DNA of 64,000 nt, taken from Streptomyces sp. NRRL F-6131. GTDB taxonomy: Bacteria; Actinomycetota; Actinomycetes; Streptomycetales; Streptomycetaceae. Position 1 is the first letter of the stretch. Each line of letters opens with the position of its first letter. The translations under genes and the position numbers were made by a program. Shown here piece after piece: positions 1 to 9,267 of the stretch. Location of the stretch: the NCBI GenBank assembly GCA_000719695.1, contig JOHN01000012.1:140769-204768 (forward strand), given 5' to 3'. The notes under the pieces were generated by a model that searched no databases, was not told the DNA's origin, and worked only from the letters and a program-made list of their open reading frames with translations.

Positions 1-1109
1 ACGTTGCGTCGGACCTCCTCGTCGGCGGCCCGGTGGTCGGGCGGGCCGAGTTCGAAGGTGGCGCTGGCGAAGCGGCCCCGGGCGGCCTGGGCCGGGTCGG
101 GGTGGGGGTTGCGGTAGAGCTGTTCGGCGCGGTCGCGCAGTTCGAGCATGGTGGGGACGGCGAGGGCCATGTCCCGGGGGCGGCCGTTGAAGGCGGAGTC
201 GAGGTAGCGCAGCAGGACGGCGTAGCGGGAGTTGAACGCCACCGCCTGCGCGTACACCGCGCTGGTGCTCTCGAACCGTCGGTAGTCGGCGACCTTGGAG
301 TCGCCGTGGATCGGGTAGGCGTCGTTCCAGGTGACGTCGATCAGCGGGCCGCTGGGCCGGTCCCTCGGGCGGTCGTGCGGGCCGTAGCTGCGACCGGTGA
401 AGATCTCGTTGAAGCGGAACCAATGGGCGAGCTCGGGCTGTTCGCCGAAGCGGTCGTTGCTGTTCCAGATGGTGCCGTGGACGCCCTCGCCCTGCTCGGT
501 GATGGTCTCCAGCGCTTCGAGCGCCGAGTTGCGCCCGTCGACGGCGAAGACCTCGCCACCGGAGTTGTAGAAGTCCTCCGGGCCGACCTGGTGGCCGGGC
601 CGCCCGCCGGCGAAGACCGCGTCGTGGCCGAGCGTCCTGATGAGGTGCTCCAGGCCCTCCCGGACGGTGTCGTAGAACTGTCCGATGGAGGTCCAGCCGT
701 CGCCCGGGGCGGTGTCCGGCGTGATCGCCCTGGGCTGTTCGATCCGCAGGAAGGTCTTCAGCGCGGCGGGGGAGAAGTGCTGCAGTCCGATGCTCGGGAC
801 GGTCTCGCCGCTGAAGGGCAGCCGCGCCGGGTACTCCGCGACGAAGCCGGTGCCGACCGTCGGGGCGCCGCCGACCGCGTTGAGCAGGTTGGCGGCCAGC
901 GTCATGTGGAGCATCTCCTCCATCAGGACGGCGCGGATCGCGTAGTACGCGGTGCGGTTGGTGCCGGGACGGATGGTGTACAGGCCGGTCATGTAGACCG
1001 GAATGGTGAGGTGCTCGACCTCCATCGCCGCCTGGAGGTACGTGCGCAGCTCGGGCAGGGTCCTCGGGACGCCGAAGCCGGCCTCGTCCAGTGCGAGCGC
1101 GGTGATCAT
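1..1109 (-). CDS. Ferritin-like domain protein (VioB-type), 3' end cut by window edge
   Basis: At least 369 residues read from ATG 1109 with no stop before base 1. The N-terminal 80 residues contain EVEHLTIPVY and MEEMLHM, the Glu...ExxH pattern of four-helix ferritin-like proteins, and the layout matches the ferritin-like domain of VioB and related iminophenylpyruvate-dimer-synthase proteins. The ATG overlaps the TGA of the upstream dehydrogenase gene (ATGA), so it is the third gene of a coupled operon. Members bind iron or accompany oxidases; the reaction here cannot be read from sequence. The fold call is good, the function call weak. Confidence 0.75.
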   Translation of the reverse strand, partial: MITALALDEAGFGVPRTLPELRTYLQAAMEVEHLTIPVYMTGLYTIRPGTNRTAYYAIRAVLMEEMLHMTLAANLLNAVGGAPTVGTGFVAEYPARLPFSGETVPSIGLQHFSPAALKTFLRIEQPRAITPDTAPGDGWTSIGQFYDTVREGLEHLIRTLGHDAVFAGGRPGHQVGPEDFYNSGGEVFAVDGRNSALEALETITEQGEGVHGTIWNSNDRFGEQPELAHWFRFNEIFTGRSYGPHDRPRDRPSGPLIDVTWNDAYPIHGDSKVADYRRFESTSAVYAQAVAFNSRYAVLLRYLDSAFNGRPRDMALAVPTMLELRDRAEQLYRNPHPDPAQAARGRFASATFELGPPDHRAADEEVRRN

Positions 1110-3109
1110 GCCGGTACCTCCGGGTCCGTCGCGTCCCCTGCTCCGACCGCGTGCCCCGGGTCTCCCGCGGTGCCGTGCAGGTCGGCCGGCCGCCGCTCGA
1201 TGAGCAGGTCCCGGTGGATCCGCGCGGCGCTGCGCAGGGCGAGCGCCAGCATGGTGAGGGTGGGATTGCTGGTGCCGACGGAGGGCATGCTGCCGCAGCC
1301 GACGGCGTACAGGTTCGGGTGCTCCCAGGTGCGCTGGTACTCGTCGACCACGGAGGTGGCCGCGGAGGCGCCCATGATGTGGGTGCCGGCGCCGTGGCCC
1401 GCGCCGCTGTAGGCCAGGTGCAGGGTCTCGCCGTCGACGGTGTGCACGAAGTGGCCGAGCGGTGGCACGCCGTCGCGCGGGGCGTGGTCGGTGTAGTCGG
1501 TGGCGCCCAGGTGCTCGAAGATCTTCGCCGCCACCTTGCGGGCCGCGAAGAGACCGTCGCGGGTGTGCCCGTCGAGGTCGTAGGTGATCACCGGGCGCAG
1601 GTTCCCCATGGCGTCGCGGAAGCGGCGGTCGAGGGTGACCCGGTTGTTCGGGTTCGCCGACTGCTCGACGGCGATCTGCAGTTGGAGCTGCCGGCCGAGG
1701 GCGGAGCCGAGCAGTCGCCGCAGCTCGGGTCCGAACACGCCGTCCGGCCGGACCTCGCCGTCGCGGTCGCCGCCGATGCCGAGGGCGGTCGCGACATTGC
1801 TCATCGGCGCACCGGTGGCCCAGCCCCAGCCCCAGTTGCCGATCTCGATCCGGAACGGTGCCCGCCGGGCGCGCCCCCCGCCGAAGCGGAAGGCCTCCCA
1901 GCCGGAGGTGTGCCCCGGCCCGCGGAACGGCCCGACCGGCCCGCGCCGCTCGTCGGCGAGCGCCCAGTTGAGGATCGTCGGGTGGTCCATCAGGTTGCGG
2001 CCGACCTGGTCACTGCCGTTCGCCAGCCCGGAGAACAGCAGCAGCCGGGCGTTCTCGACGGCGTGCGCGGCGAGCACCACCAGGTCCGCCTCGACCACGT
2101 ACGAGCGCCCGACCGGCGAGGCCGGGTCGGTGTACGTGCGGAACTCCACCCCGCTCACCCGCCCGCCCCGGGTCGCGCCCGCCAGCCGGACGCGGGTGGC
2201 GACGCAGCGGGTGGCGAGCGAGACCGTCCGCGGGAAACGGGCCTGCTGACGCAGCGGATGGGACTTCGCCTGCACCGGGCAGATCGGCACACAGCTCGCG
2301 TTGCCCACGCAGCGCTCGCCGTAGTTGGGCAGGCCCACCGCGCCCTGCGGCCGGTACGGGACGGGGGAGTAGGCCGGGTTCGGCGTGGAGTTGCGGGCCT
2401 GCGGCAGGCTCCTGACCCGCAGCTCGTACTCCTCGCCGGCGAGGTCGTCCCGGACCGGCGTGCCGTCGAGGTCCTGGCAGTACCGGTCGATGTAACTGGC
2501 CGGGATCTGGTGCATCGGATAGACGTAGTCCGGGTCGCTGACGACCTCGATGGCGCGCTGGTCGTCCGCGTTCCCGGCCACGCCGATCTCGAACTCGGCC
2601 CGCGCGTACCAGGGTTGCAGCTCCTGCGGGTCGATCGGCCAGCTCCGCCCGTAGCCGTACCGCTCGGTGGCGAAGTCCTCGGGGTGCATCCGCGGCACCG
2701 CGCCGAGCCAGTGCATCGCCGTGCCGCCCAACTCCCGCAGGTAGTCGGTGCCGTAGGGGAGCCGGCCGTCCTGGACGAAGTAGCCGTTCGCGGTGAACTC
2801 GGGTCGGCCCGGCTCGGGGTCGCGCACCGGGGCCAGGTCGAGGACGTCCGGGGAGGGCGCCGCGACGCTGCGCCGGTAGGCGGAGTTGGGCACCTTGGCG
2901 ACGGCGGAGTGGTAGGTCGAGAGCGAGCCCAGGTAGCCGGGCCAGGTCTCGGTGCCGTCGTTGCCGGCTTCCAGGACCAGGACGTTCCAGCCGAGGTCGC
3001 CGAGCTCCTTGGCGATCAGGCTGCCCGACCAGCCGCCGCCGACGATGACGACGTCGTAGCGCCGGTGGACGGCCTCGTCCGCGCCGACGGCGGTCACGGA
3101 GCCGGTCAT
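1106..3109 (-). CDS. GMC-family FAD-dependent sugar/polyol dehydrogenase, catalytic subunit
   Basis: 667 residues. The N-terminal dinucleotide motif VVIVGGGWSGSLIAKEL (about 19-35) binds FAD. C267-x5-C273-x3-C277-P resembles the 3Fe-4S cysteine cluster of bacterial FAD-glucose/gluconate/sorbitol dehydrogenases. The C-terminal GMC active-site pair is visible as H577 (GTHIMG) and N615 (SNPTLTM). Such enzymes oxidise a sugar or polyol hydroxyl and pass electrons on through the cluster. Start ATG 3109 overlaps the stop of the small-subunit gene, and its own stop overlaps the ferritin-like gene start, both as ATGA. No Tat or Sec signal is seen, so a cytoplasmic location is likely unless exported by a partner. 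Substrate unknown. Confidence 0.88.
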   Translation of the reverse strand: MTGSVTAVGADEAVHRRYDVVIVGGGWSGSLIAKELGDLGWNVLVLEAGNDGTETWPGYLGSLSTYHSAVAKVPNSAYRRSVAAPSPDVLDLAPVRDPEPGRPEFTANGYFVQDGRLPYGTDYLRELGGTAMHWLGAVPRMHPEDFATERYGYGRSWPIDPQELQPWYARAEFEIGVAGNADDQRAIEVVSDPDYVYPMHQIPASYIDRYCQDLDGTPVRDDLAGEEYELRVRSLPQARNSTPNPAYSPVPYRPQGAVGLPNYGERCVGNASCVPICPVQAKSHPLRQQARFPRTVSLATRCVATRVRLAGATRGGRVSGVEFRTYTDPASPVGRSYVVEADLVVLAAHAVENARLLLFSGLANGSDQVGRNLMDHPTILNWALADERRGPVGPFRGPGHTSGWEAFRFGGGRARRAPFRIEIGNWGWGWATGAPMSNVATALGIGGDRDGEVRPDGVFGPELRRLLGSALGRQLQLQIAVEQSANPNNRVTLDRRFRDAMGNLRPVITYDLDGHTRDGLFAARKVAAKIFEHLGATDYTDHAPRDGVPPLGHFVHTVDGETLHLAYSGAGHGAGTHIMGASAATSVVDEYQRTWEHPNLYAVGCGSMPSVGTSNPTLTMLALALRSAARIHRDLLIERRPADLHGTAGDPGHAVGAGDATDPEVPA

Positions 3110-3765
3110 GCGCGCTCCTCGCGGGTGGCGGGGCGGGCGGCGGGGCGAACGGCGGGTCCGGCGGAGGTCGGGACGGCGGACGGCGGGACCGTGCGCCAGG
3201 CCCGGTGGCCGGGCAGGAGGTGGTCGGGCACGGCGTCGAGGGCGACCTCCGCCGTCAGCCCCGTGCGGCAGACCGCCGCCTCGTCGAGGCCGAGCTCCCG
3301 TCGGAGCCCGTCGGTGGTGGGCTGGTCCGGCGGCCGGACCGCCCAGGTGCCGAAGCCCGGTGGCTTGGCCCCGGCCGGATGCCCGTGGAACGTCCGCCAC
3401 ACCAGCCCCTCGACGTACGCCTCCGGCGCGACCACGAACTCGGCGTTGGCCATCTGGCGCCGCAGCGCCGCGTGCGCGGCCGGAGCCAGCCGCGGCCAGG
3501 ACCCGGTCAGCCACAGGTACGCCAGCGCCCTGGCCACCTCCAGGTGGACGGGCGAGAGGTCCTGCGGACCGCCGCGCTCGTCGAGGGCCGCCGACCACGC
3601 GGCCCAGAACTCGGCGAAGGCGGCCGGTCCGACCTGCTGCCGGGCGGTCTCCAGATAGCGCTCGGCCATGCCGGTGGCGTACAGGTCGAAGGCGGGGAAG
3701 CCGGCCAGCGGCACACAGCGGTCGACGAAGTCCGCGACCTCTGTCGTTACAGTGGGAACCGTCAT
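3106..3765 (-). CDS. FAD-dehydrogenase small subunit-like protein (sorbitol/gluconate dehydrogenase gamma type)
   Basis: 219 residues, first gene of the operon, preceded by a GAGAGGAGC ribosome site. The N-terminal stretch (VADFVDRCVPLAGF, then FDLYATGMAERYLE) fits the small subunit family that accompanies GMC dehydrogenases (FAD-SLDH / gluconate dehydrogenase subunit 3). Family members usually carry a Tat signal that co-exports the catalytic subunit; none is visible here. The Pro/Ala-rich C-terminus ends four bases inside the GMC start (ATGA). The gene order, small subunit then GMC, supports the pairing. The assignment is by weak similarity plus context. Confidence 0.65.
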   Translation of the reverse strand: MTVPTVTTEVADFVDRCVPLAGFPAFDLYATGMAERYLETARQQVGPAAFAEFWAAWSAALDERGGPQDLSPVHLEVARALAYLWLTGSWPRLAPAAHAALRRQMANAEFVVAPEAYVEGLVWRTFHGHPAGAKPPGFGTWAVRPPDQPTTDGLRRELGLDEAAVCRTGLTAEVALDAVPDHLLPGHRAWRTVPPSAVPTSAGPAVRPAARPATREERA

Positions 3766-4009
3766 CACGCTCCTCTCACGGGGAAGGGCACCCGGACCGG
3801 GCGCGGATGTCCCGCGTGAACAGTTCCCGGGCGAACCACCCGGCATCATCGCCCGCGGGCCGGGTGCGCAGGCGGTCCCGCCGGAGGTTTCACCCGACCG
3901 GGGGGCGCCTGCCCGCCCCCGCGCGCCCTGTTCCGTGCACCCCGCGCACCCGCGCACCCGCGCACCCGTGCGCCCTTCGCCGGGCCGACCGGCGAAGGGC
4001 TCTCCCGGG
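3766..4009. terminator. Intergenic region with a perfect hairpin (3972-4000)
   Basis: A 12-bp perfect stem (gcccttcgccgg, 3972-3983, with its complement 3989-4000, loop of 5) lies just downstream of the minus-strand methyltransferase stop at 4010 and should terminate that gene. Next to it (about 3938-3970) is a short run of cgcaccc repeats. The promoter of the dehydrogenase operon must lie in the right part of this gap but no clear boxes were seen. Confidence 0.65.
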
Positions 4010-4750
4010 TCAGGCGCGGCAGCGCAGCATCGTCAGCGGGGGGTTCCCGGCGAAGTCGTCCCAGAACTCCTCGCCGTACTCGCGCACTCCGGCCGCGGAG
4101 ATCTCCAGGGGGACCCAGGTGATCCCGGTGAATCCGGCCGCCCGCAGGCACTTCTCGAGCACCTCGCGGCTCGGCGGGTTCGCGACGAACGAGATCGGCG
4201 GGTCGAGGAGCGCGGTGATCCGCACCCGCGGCCCGATCGCCGACTCCTCGCCGAGGGACTCGCACAGGAAGCCGTACTTGGCCAGGGAGGGCCCGTCGAA
4301 GCGGAAGTCGGGGTGCTGCGTGAAGACGAAGAACTCGGCCCCGTCCACGACGCTCCGGCGGACGTTGTGACAGATCCGCTCGATGGTGGCGACGTCCTCG
4401 GCGTAGTTGAACAACTGGACGGCGACCGCGAGGTCGAAGCGCTCCTCGAAGAGGCGCAGCTCGGCGGCGTCGCCGACCTCGTACCGCACGCCCAACGGGT
4501 CCTCGGCCTCCATCGCCAGGGCCGCGTCGACCATCGCGGAGGAGATGTCGACGCCGAGGACGCGGGACGCGCCGCGGCGCTTCAACTCCCGGCTGTAGAA
4601 GCCGGTTCCGGAGGCGAGGTCGAGGACCGACCGGCCCGTCACGTCGCCGACCAGGGCGAGGAATCCGGGCACCTCGCCGTAGCGTGCGAGCGGGAGGTTC
4701 TTGAAGCCCTCGAAGGCCTCGCCGATCTCGTCGTACATCTGACCGCTCAT
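4010..4750 (-). CDS. Class I SAM-dependent methyltransferase
   Basis: 246 residues with motif I VLDLASGTG at 42-50 and the acidic ribose-binding loop VLGVDIS near 66, followed by a Rossmann-type core. The middle (FVFTQHPDFRF) and C-terminal FWDDFAGNPP regions resemble small-molecule methyltransferases rather than RNA or DNA enzymes. Start ATG 4750 has an AGGGGGA site at good distance. The gene stands alone, followed by a hairpin terminator, so no pathway context is available. Substrate unknown. Confidence 0.85.
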   Translation of the reverse strand: MSGQMYDEIGEAFEGFKNLPLARYGEVPGFLALVGDVTGRSVLDLASGTGFYSRELKRRGASRVLGVDISSAMVDAALAMEAEDPLGVRYEVGDAAELRLFEERFDLAVAVQLFNYAEDVATIERICHNVRRSVVDGAEFFVFTQHPDFRFDGPSLAKYGFLCESLGEESAIGPRVRITALLDPPISFVANPPSREVLEKCLRAAGFTGITWVPLEISAAGVREYGEEFWDDFAGNPPLTMLRCRA

Positions 4751-5036
4751 CGCGTCGGTCCCCCTCTGTCGGTGGCGGCGGCCTCCGGTACGGGCCGCGG
4801 CCTCTGGCGGGAAGTCTTCCGCCCGCCGGCCCGGGCGGCGTACTGGCGAAAACCCCGAACATGGTGCGGTCGCGGACCGTTCGGTTCTCGTGTTCGTCCC
4901 GGACGGGCCGCTCGACGGGGGCGCGCGACGGGGCGCTCGGCCGGGCGCTGGGCCGCGGGCCGTCTGGGCGGCGTCGGGGCGGGGTGGCGCGGCGTCGGGG
5001 CGGGGTCGGTTCCGTCGGTGGTTGGGCCGGCGCGCC

Positions 5037-6038
5037 CTACTCCCGGGCGAGCAGGGCGGTGCCCAGGTCGGTCGCGGTGTAGTGGACCTCGCGGCGGTAG
5101 CGGTGGCCGGTGACCAGGCCGGCGTCCCGCAGGACGGCGAGGTGCTGGGAGACCGCGCCCAGGCTGAGCCCGGTGCGGGCGGCGAGCTGGGTGGTGGTGG
5201 CGGGGGAGCCGGTGCAGGTGAGCAGGTGGGCGCGGCTGCGCCCGAGCAGGCGGGCGAGGGCGTCGTCCGTGTTCTCCCGGCGTTCCCAGAGCAGGCCGAG
5301 CGCGCGGGCCGGGTAGACCAGGGCGGGCGGCGTTCCCTGACGTCCGGCCAACAGGTGGCAGCGGTCGGCGAAGGCGCTCGGGGTGAGGGTGAGTCCGGTG
5401 CCGTCCAGGGCTGGCCCGGCCGCCGGCAGGTCGGGGGATTGCAGGCGGTCGCCGGTCCGGCGCAGGGTGGGGTGAAGCGTGGAGAGCACCGCGTGGATGC
5501 CGTCCTCGGCGAGCAGGCGGGTGCGGTGGGCGATGTCCGCCTCCAGGGCGGCGCGGATCCGCGGCCAGTGCGGCCGGACCGCCGCCTCCCACCAGGCGTG
5601 CAGCGCGTCGGCCAGTTCGGGCAGGACGCGCTCCGGGTGCTCGGCCGGCCGTCGCTCGCAAGGGGTCGGCGCGGGCCCGCGGACGGATCCCGGGGCGGGC
5701 CGTTCGGGGGTGGCCGGGCCGCCGTCCCGGAGGCGCTCGGTCGGGGTGGCCAGCAGGGCCGACAGCTCCTCCTCGATCTCGGCCAGCGGGCACCGCGGGG
5801 CCGGCATCAGCCGGCCCGCCACCCGGTCGCACCCGCCGACGAGCGCCTCCAGCGGTGCGATCCGCCCGGCGAGCACACCGTCCTGACGCAGGGTCGAGGC
5901 CCGGCGGATCCAGGACAGGTGCACCACGTGCCGGCCGGGATCGGCGACGGCGCGCGCGGCGGCCACGGTCTCCCAGAGCGGGGAGATCGCGAACCTGAGA
6001 TTGCCCAGGTCGTGCGCCCCGAACCACAGCTCGCCCAT
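5037..6038 (-). CDS. ArsR-type winged-helix transcriptional regulator
   Basis: 333 residues. The C-terminal 80 residues hold a winged helix-turn-helix (TTQLAARTGLSLGAVSQHL, then a wing with HRYRREVHYTAT), while the N-terminal 240 residues form the long sensory domain usual for actinobacterial ArsR/DUF5937-like regulators. Two in-frame ATGs exist at 6044 and 6038; GGGGG abuts the first and lies six bases before the second, so 6038 is preferred. It is divergent from an MFS exporter and an imperfect palindrome sits between them, which suggests it represses itself and the exporter until a ligand binds. Confidence 0.85.
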   Translation of the reverse strand: MGELWFGAHDLGNLRFAISPLWETVAAARAVADPGRHVVHLSWIRRASTLRQDGVLAGRIAPLEALVGGCDRVAGRLMPAPRCPLAEIEEELSALLATPTERLRDGGPATPERPAPGSVRGPAPTPCERRPAEHPERVLPELADALHAWWEAAVRPHWPRIRAALEADIAHRTRLLAEDGIHAVLSTLHPTLRRTGDRLQSPDLPAAGPALDGTGLTLTPSAFADRCHLLAGRQGTPPALVYPARALGLLWERRENTDDALARLLGRSRAHLLTCTGSPATTTQLAARTGLSLGAVSQHLAVLRDAGLVTGHRYRREVHYTATDLGTALLARE

Positions 6039-6063
6039 CGTCATCCCCCGTCATCCCCCGTCG

Positions 6064-6087
6064 ACGTTTTCGCCCAGACTAAAACAA
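6064..6087. promoter_or_regulatory. Candidate ArsR operator between divergent regulator and MFS gene
   Basis: The AT-rich element at 6066-6085 reads GTTTT, ten bases, AAAAC, and the inner positions are partly symmetrical too (TTTTCGCCCAGACTAAAA). It is the only A/T-rich spot in the 60-base gap. Next to it is a direct repeat of CGTCATCCCC. Binding by the adjacent regulator is inferred from position. Confidence 0.5.
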
Positions 6088-6124
6088 TGGCCGCGCGGTG
6101 GGCACGCTCGCGATGCTGACCGGC

Positions 6125-7465
6125 ATGACACCCCCTCCCACCGGCCGGTTCCGCCGTGCCGACGCCCGTCCTGCCGACTCCCGCCGCGCTGACCTCCGCC
6201 ACGCCGACTTCCGGCGGTTCTGGGCCGCCGACACCGTCAGCCAGGCGGGCACGGCCGTCACCCTGGTCGCGCTGCCGCTGGTGGCGGTCGGCACGCTGGA
6301 CGCCACGCCCTTCGAGGTGGGCCTGCTGGTCGCCTTCGAGTACCTGGCGTTCCTGCTGATCGGACTGCCCGCGGGCGCCTGGGTGGACCGGGTGCGGCAG
6401 CGTCCGGTGATGATCGCCGGGGACGCCGTCCGCGCCGCCCTGCTGCTCTCCGTCCCGGTCGCCGCCCGGCTGGACGTGCTGACCCTGCCCCAGCTGTACG
6501 CGGTGGCCTTCGGGATGTCCGTCTGCACCGCGTTCTTCGACGTGGCACACGGCAGCTACCTGCCGCACCTGGTGGCGGACGAGCACCTGGTGGCGGCCAA
6601 CGTCCGGATCGAGGTGAGCCGCAGCACCGTCCAGGTCGGCGGACCCGGAGCCGGCGGGGCGCTGGTCGGCGCGCTGACCGCGCCGGTGGCGCTGGTGGTG
6701 GACGCGGTCACCTTCGGCCTCTCGGCGCTGCTGCTGGGCCGGATCCGACGGACCGGGGCCGAGGCCGCCGCGACCACCGCCGCGCGTCCCGCGACGCATC
6801 TGCGCAAGGAGATCGCCGAGGGACTGCGCTTCGTCCTCGGCGACCGGCTGCTCCGGGCGGTGACGCTCACGGCGGCCGTCTCCAACCTGTGCGGCACCAT
6901 CGGCGGCTCGATGCTGCTGGTGCTGCTGGCCCGCGAACTGCACCTGTCACCGTTCCTGTGCGGCCTGGTCTTCACCGCGGAGGCCGTCGGCGGACTGGTC
7001 GGCAGCCTGCTCACGGTGCGGATCGCCGCCCGGCTCGGCCAAGGGCCGGCCATGTGCGCGGCGGTCGCGGGCAGTGCCGTGCTCTGGCTGCTGGCGGTGC
7101 CGCTGTTCCGGGACGACGGGTGGTTCGCGGCGGCCGTCCTGCTGCAGGCGCTGGGCTGGGTGGTCTTCATGACCTTCAAGATCACCTCGGTCGCCTTCCG
7201 GCAGCGGCTCTGCCCGAAGCCGCTGCTGGGCCGGATGACGGCGACGGTCCGCTTCCTGGTCTGGGGCGTGATGCCGATCGGCGCGCTGATCGGCGGGCTC
7301 CTGGGGCAGGGCCTCGGCGTCCGGCAGGCGCTCTGGGTCGGAGCGCTGGGCGAGCTGCTGGCCGTCCTGCCGGTGCTCTGCTCACCGCTGCGCCGGATGC
7401 GCGAACTGCCGAGCGCACCGGAAGCTCCCGCGAACCGGCCCCTGGCGGGCGCGACCGCCGGATGA
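6125..7465 (+). CDS. MFS exporter (enterobactin/macrolide-type, DHA3-like)
   Basis: About 446 residues with roughly 12 hydrophobic segments and the MFS loop WVDRVRQRPVMI after the second. The N-terminal DFRRFWAADTVSQAGTAVTLVALP is the usual start of DHA3-type drug/siderophore exporters. In-frame starts exist at GTG 6098, ATG 6113 and ATG 6125; none has a convincing ribosome site, and 6125 gives the usual short N-terminus. Divergence from the ArsR regulator suggests efflux controlled by the pumped compound. Substrate unknown. Confidence 0.85.
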   Translation: MTPPPTGRFRRADARPADSRRADLRHADFRRFWAADTVSQAGTAVTLVALPLVAVGTLDATPFEVGLLVAFEYLAFLLIGLPAGAWVDRVRQRPVMIAGDAVRAALLLSVPVAARLDVLTLPQLYAVAFGMSVCTAFFDVAHGSYLPHLVADEHLVAANVRIEVSRSTVQVGGPGAGGALVGALTAPVALVVDAVTFGLSALLLGRIRRTGAEAAATTAARPATHLRKEIAEGLRFVLGDRLLRAVTLTAAVSNLCGTIGGSMLLVLLARELHLSPFLCGLVFTAEAVGGLVGSLLTVRIAARLGQGPAMCAAVAGSAVLWLLAVPLFRDDGWFAAAVLLQALGWVVFMTFKITSVAFRQRLCPKPLLGRMTATVRFLVWGVMPIGALIGGLLGQGLGVRQALWVGALGELLAVLPVLCSPLRRMRELPSAPEAPANRPLAGATAG

Positions 7466-7486
7466 CCCGCCACGAGGCCGCGCGCA

Positions 7487-7523
7487 GCCGGTCGGAGCGT
7501 ATGTCGATCGCGCTCCGACCGGC
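7487..7523. terminator. Bidirectional terminator hairpin
   Basis: A 13-bp perfect stem (gccggtcggagcg at 7487-7499 with its complement 7511-7523, loop of 11) separates two converging MFS genes. To its right four degenerate 16-base units built on tacgtccg/tacgcccg run into the last codons of the next gene. Confidence 0.7.
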
Positions 7524-7576
7524 CGCCCGTACGTCCGACCGTCGTTACGTCCGGCCGTCCCTACGCCCGATCGCCC

Positions 7577-9079
7577 CTACGTCCGGGCGGACTCGACGGT
7601 GCTCAGCGGCGAGGCCAGCGACTCCAGGCTGCGCCGCTCCGCCTTGACGCCGATCGCCGCCTCCACCACACCGGCGAGCGTCATCAGACCCGCACCGATG
7701 CAGAACGCCAGCGTCGTGTCGGAGACCTTCCCACTGCTCACCAGACTGTTGAACAGCAGCGGCCCGCTGATGCCACCCACCGCCGTGCCGACGGCGTAGA
7801 AGAAGGCGATGCACATCGCCCTGGTCTCCAGCGGGAAGATCTCGCTGACCGTCAGATAGGCCGAACTGGCGCCGGCGGAGGCCAGGAACAGGACGGCCGT
7901 CCAACAGGCCGTCATGGTGACCGCCGACAGCGAGCCCTGCTGGAAGAGCAGCGCGGTGCCGAACAGCAGCACGCCGGAGCCGATGTAGGTGCCGGCGATC
8001 ATCGGTTTGCGCCCCACCGAGTCGAAGAGGCCGCCCAGCAGCAGCGGCCCCAGGAAGTTGCCGACCGCGATCACCGCGAAGTAGTACCCGGTGTCGCCCT
8101 CCGGGACGGCGAAGAACTTGGTGAGGATCACCGCGTAGCCGAAGGTCACCGCGTTGTACAGGAAGGCCTGCCCGACGAAGAGCGCCAGACCGAGCACCGT
8201 CCGGCGCGGGTAGCGCGCGACCACGGTGCGGGCGATCGTGACGAAGCCCATGGGAGCGCGTTCACGGATCCGGATCGGCTCCTCCTCGACCGGCGGCAGC
8301 TCGCGGCCGTACGCGTGCCGGGTGATCCGTTCGGCCTCGGCCACCACCTCCTCGGCCTCGGAGGCCCGCCCGTGGGTGAACAGCCAGCGCGGGCTCTCCG
8401 GGACGTGCCGGCGGACCAGCAGGATCACCAGACCGAGCACCACGCCGATCCCGAAGGCCAGCCGCCAGCCCAGGTCCGTCGCGAACAGCGCGGTGTTCAG
8501 CAGGGCGATCGAGGCGAAGGCGCCGAGCGCCGCGCCGATCCAGAAACTGCCGTTGATCACCAGGTCGATCCGGCCGCGCAGCCGGGCCGGGATCAGCTCG
8601 TCGATCGCGGAGTTGATCGCCGCGTACTCGCCGCCGATGCCGAAGCCGGTGAAGAAGCGGCAGAGGAAGAAGAACCAGGCGGTCCAGGAGAACGCCGTCA
8701 CGGCGGTGGCCGCCAGGTAGACGGCCAAGGTGATCATGAAGAGCTTCTTGCGCCCCAGCCGGTCGGTCAGCCAGCCGAAGAACAGCGCGCCGCTGCACGC
8801 CCCCGCGACGTACACGGCGGCCGCGATCGTGGTCACCTGCGTCGTCGAGACGGAGATCCCGCTGCCGTTCTCGGCGAGCCGGGCCGCCATGTTGCCGACG
8901 ATCGTGACCTCCAGCCCGTCGAGGATCCAGACCGTCCCCAGGCCGATCACGATCCGCCAGTGCCAGCGCGACCACGGCAGCCGGTCCAGCCGCGCGGGGA
9001 CGTCCGTCTCGACGACCGGTGGTGGCTCCTCCGCCCCCGTCTCCATCCCTCGCTCCGATGCCTTCGCCGGGTGGGCCAT
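7577..9079 (-). CDS. MFS transporter, metabolite:H+ symporter (aromatic acid/shikimate type)
   Basis: 500 residues, about 12 membrane segments. The conserved loop between segments 2 and 3 is DRLGRKKLF, and [25 protein letters not shown] matches the loop 4-5 signature of the sugar porter and metabolite:H+ symporter families. The central cytoplasmic loop carries [15 protein letters not shown] (PESPR motif). Start ATG 9079 has a strong AAGGAGGGGG site. It is monocistronic between a terminator and a divergent lipoprotein gene. Likely imports an organic acid or related small solute; the exact substrate cannot be told. Confidence 0.85.
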   Translation of the reverse strand: MAHPAKASERGMETGAEEPPPVVETDVPARLDRLPWSRWHWRIVIGLGTVWILDGLEVTIVGNMAARLAENGSGISVSTTQVTTIAAAVYVAGACSGALFFGWLTDRLGRKKLFMITLAVYLAATAVTAFSWTAWFFFLCRFFTGFGIGGEYAAINSAIDELIPARLRGRIDLVINGSFWIGAALGAFASIALLNTALFATDLGWRLAFGIGVVLGLVILLVRRHVPESPRWLFTHGRASEAEEVVAEAERITRHAYGRELPPVEEEPIRIRERAPMGFVTIARTVVARYPRRTVLGLALFVGQAFLYNAVTFGYAVILTKFFAVPEGDTGYYFAVIAVGNFLGPLLLGGLFDSVGRKPMIAGTYIGSGVLLFGTALLFQQGSLSAVTMTACWTAVLFLASAGASSAYLTVSEIFPLETRAMCIAFFYAVGTAVGGISGPLLFNSLVSSGKVSDTTLAFCIGAGLMTLAGVVEAAIGVKAERRSLESLASPLSTVESART

Positions 9080-9267
9080 CGCCAACCCCCTCCTTGCCGG
9101 TGGTAGGACGCCCCGCCGTCTGCCCGGATCCCGCACGATCACACCGGACCGCCCCGCCCGGCGGGACACCTCAGAAGCTCCTCAAGTCCCGCGCGCGTCC
9201 GGTCGCCGGTCTTCTAGGGTCCTTGGTGTCCGACCCGGTTGGGGTCGGCACCAGGAGGTGGAGACGC

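Noticed and set aside
1151..3658. Long plus-strand open frame (over 800 codons) opposite the dehydrogenase genes
   Set aside because: High G+C keeps antisense frames open; it has no domain motifs and mirrors the well-supported minus-strand genes.
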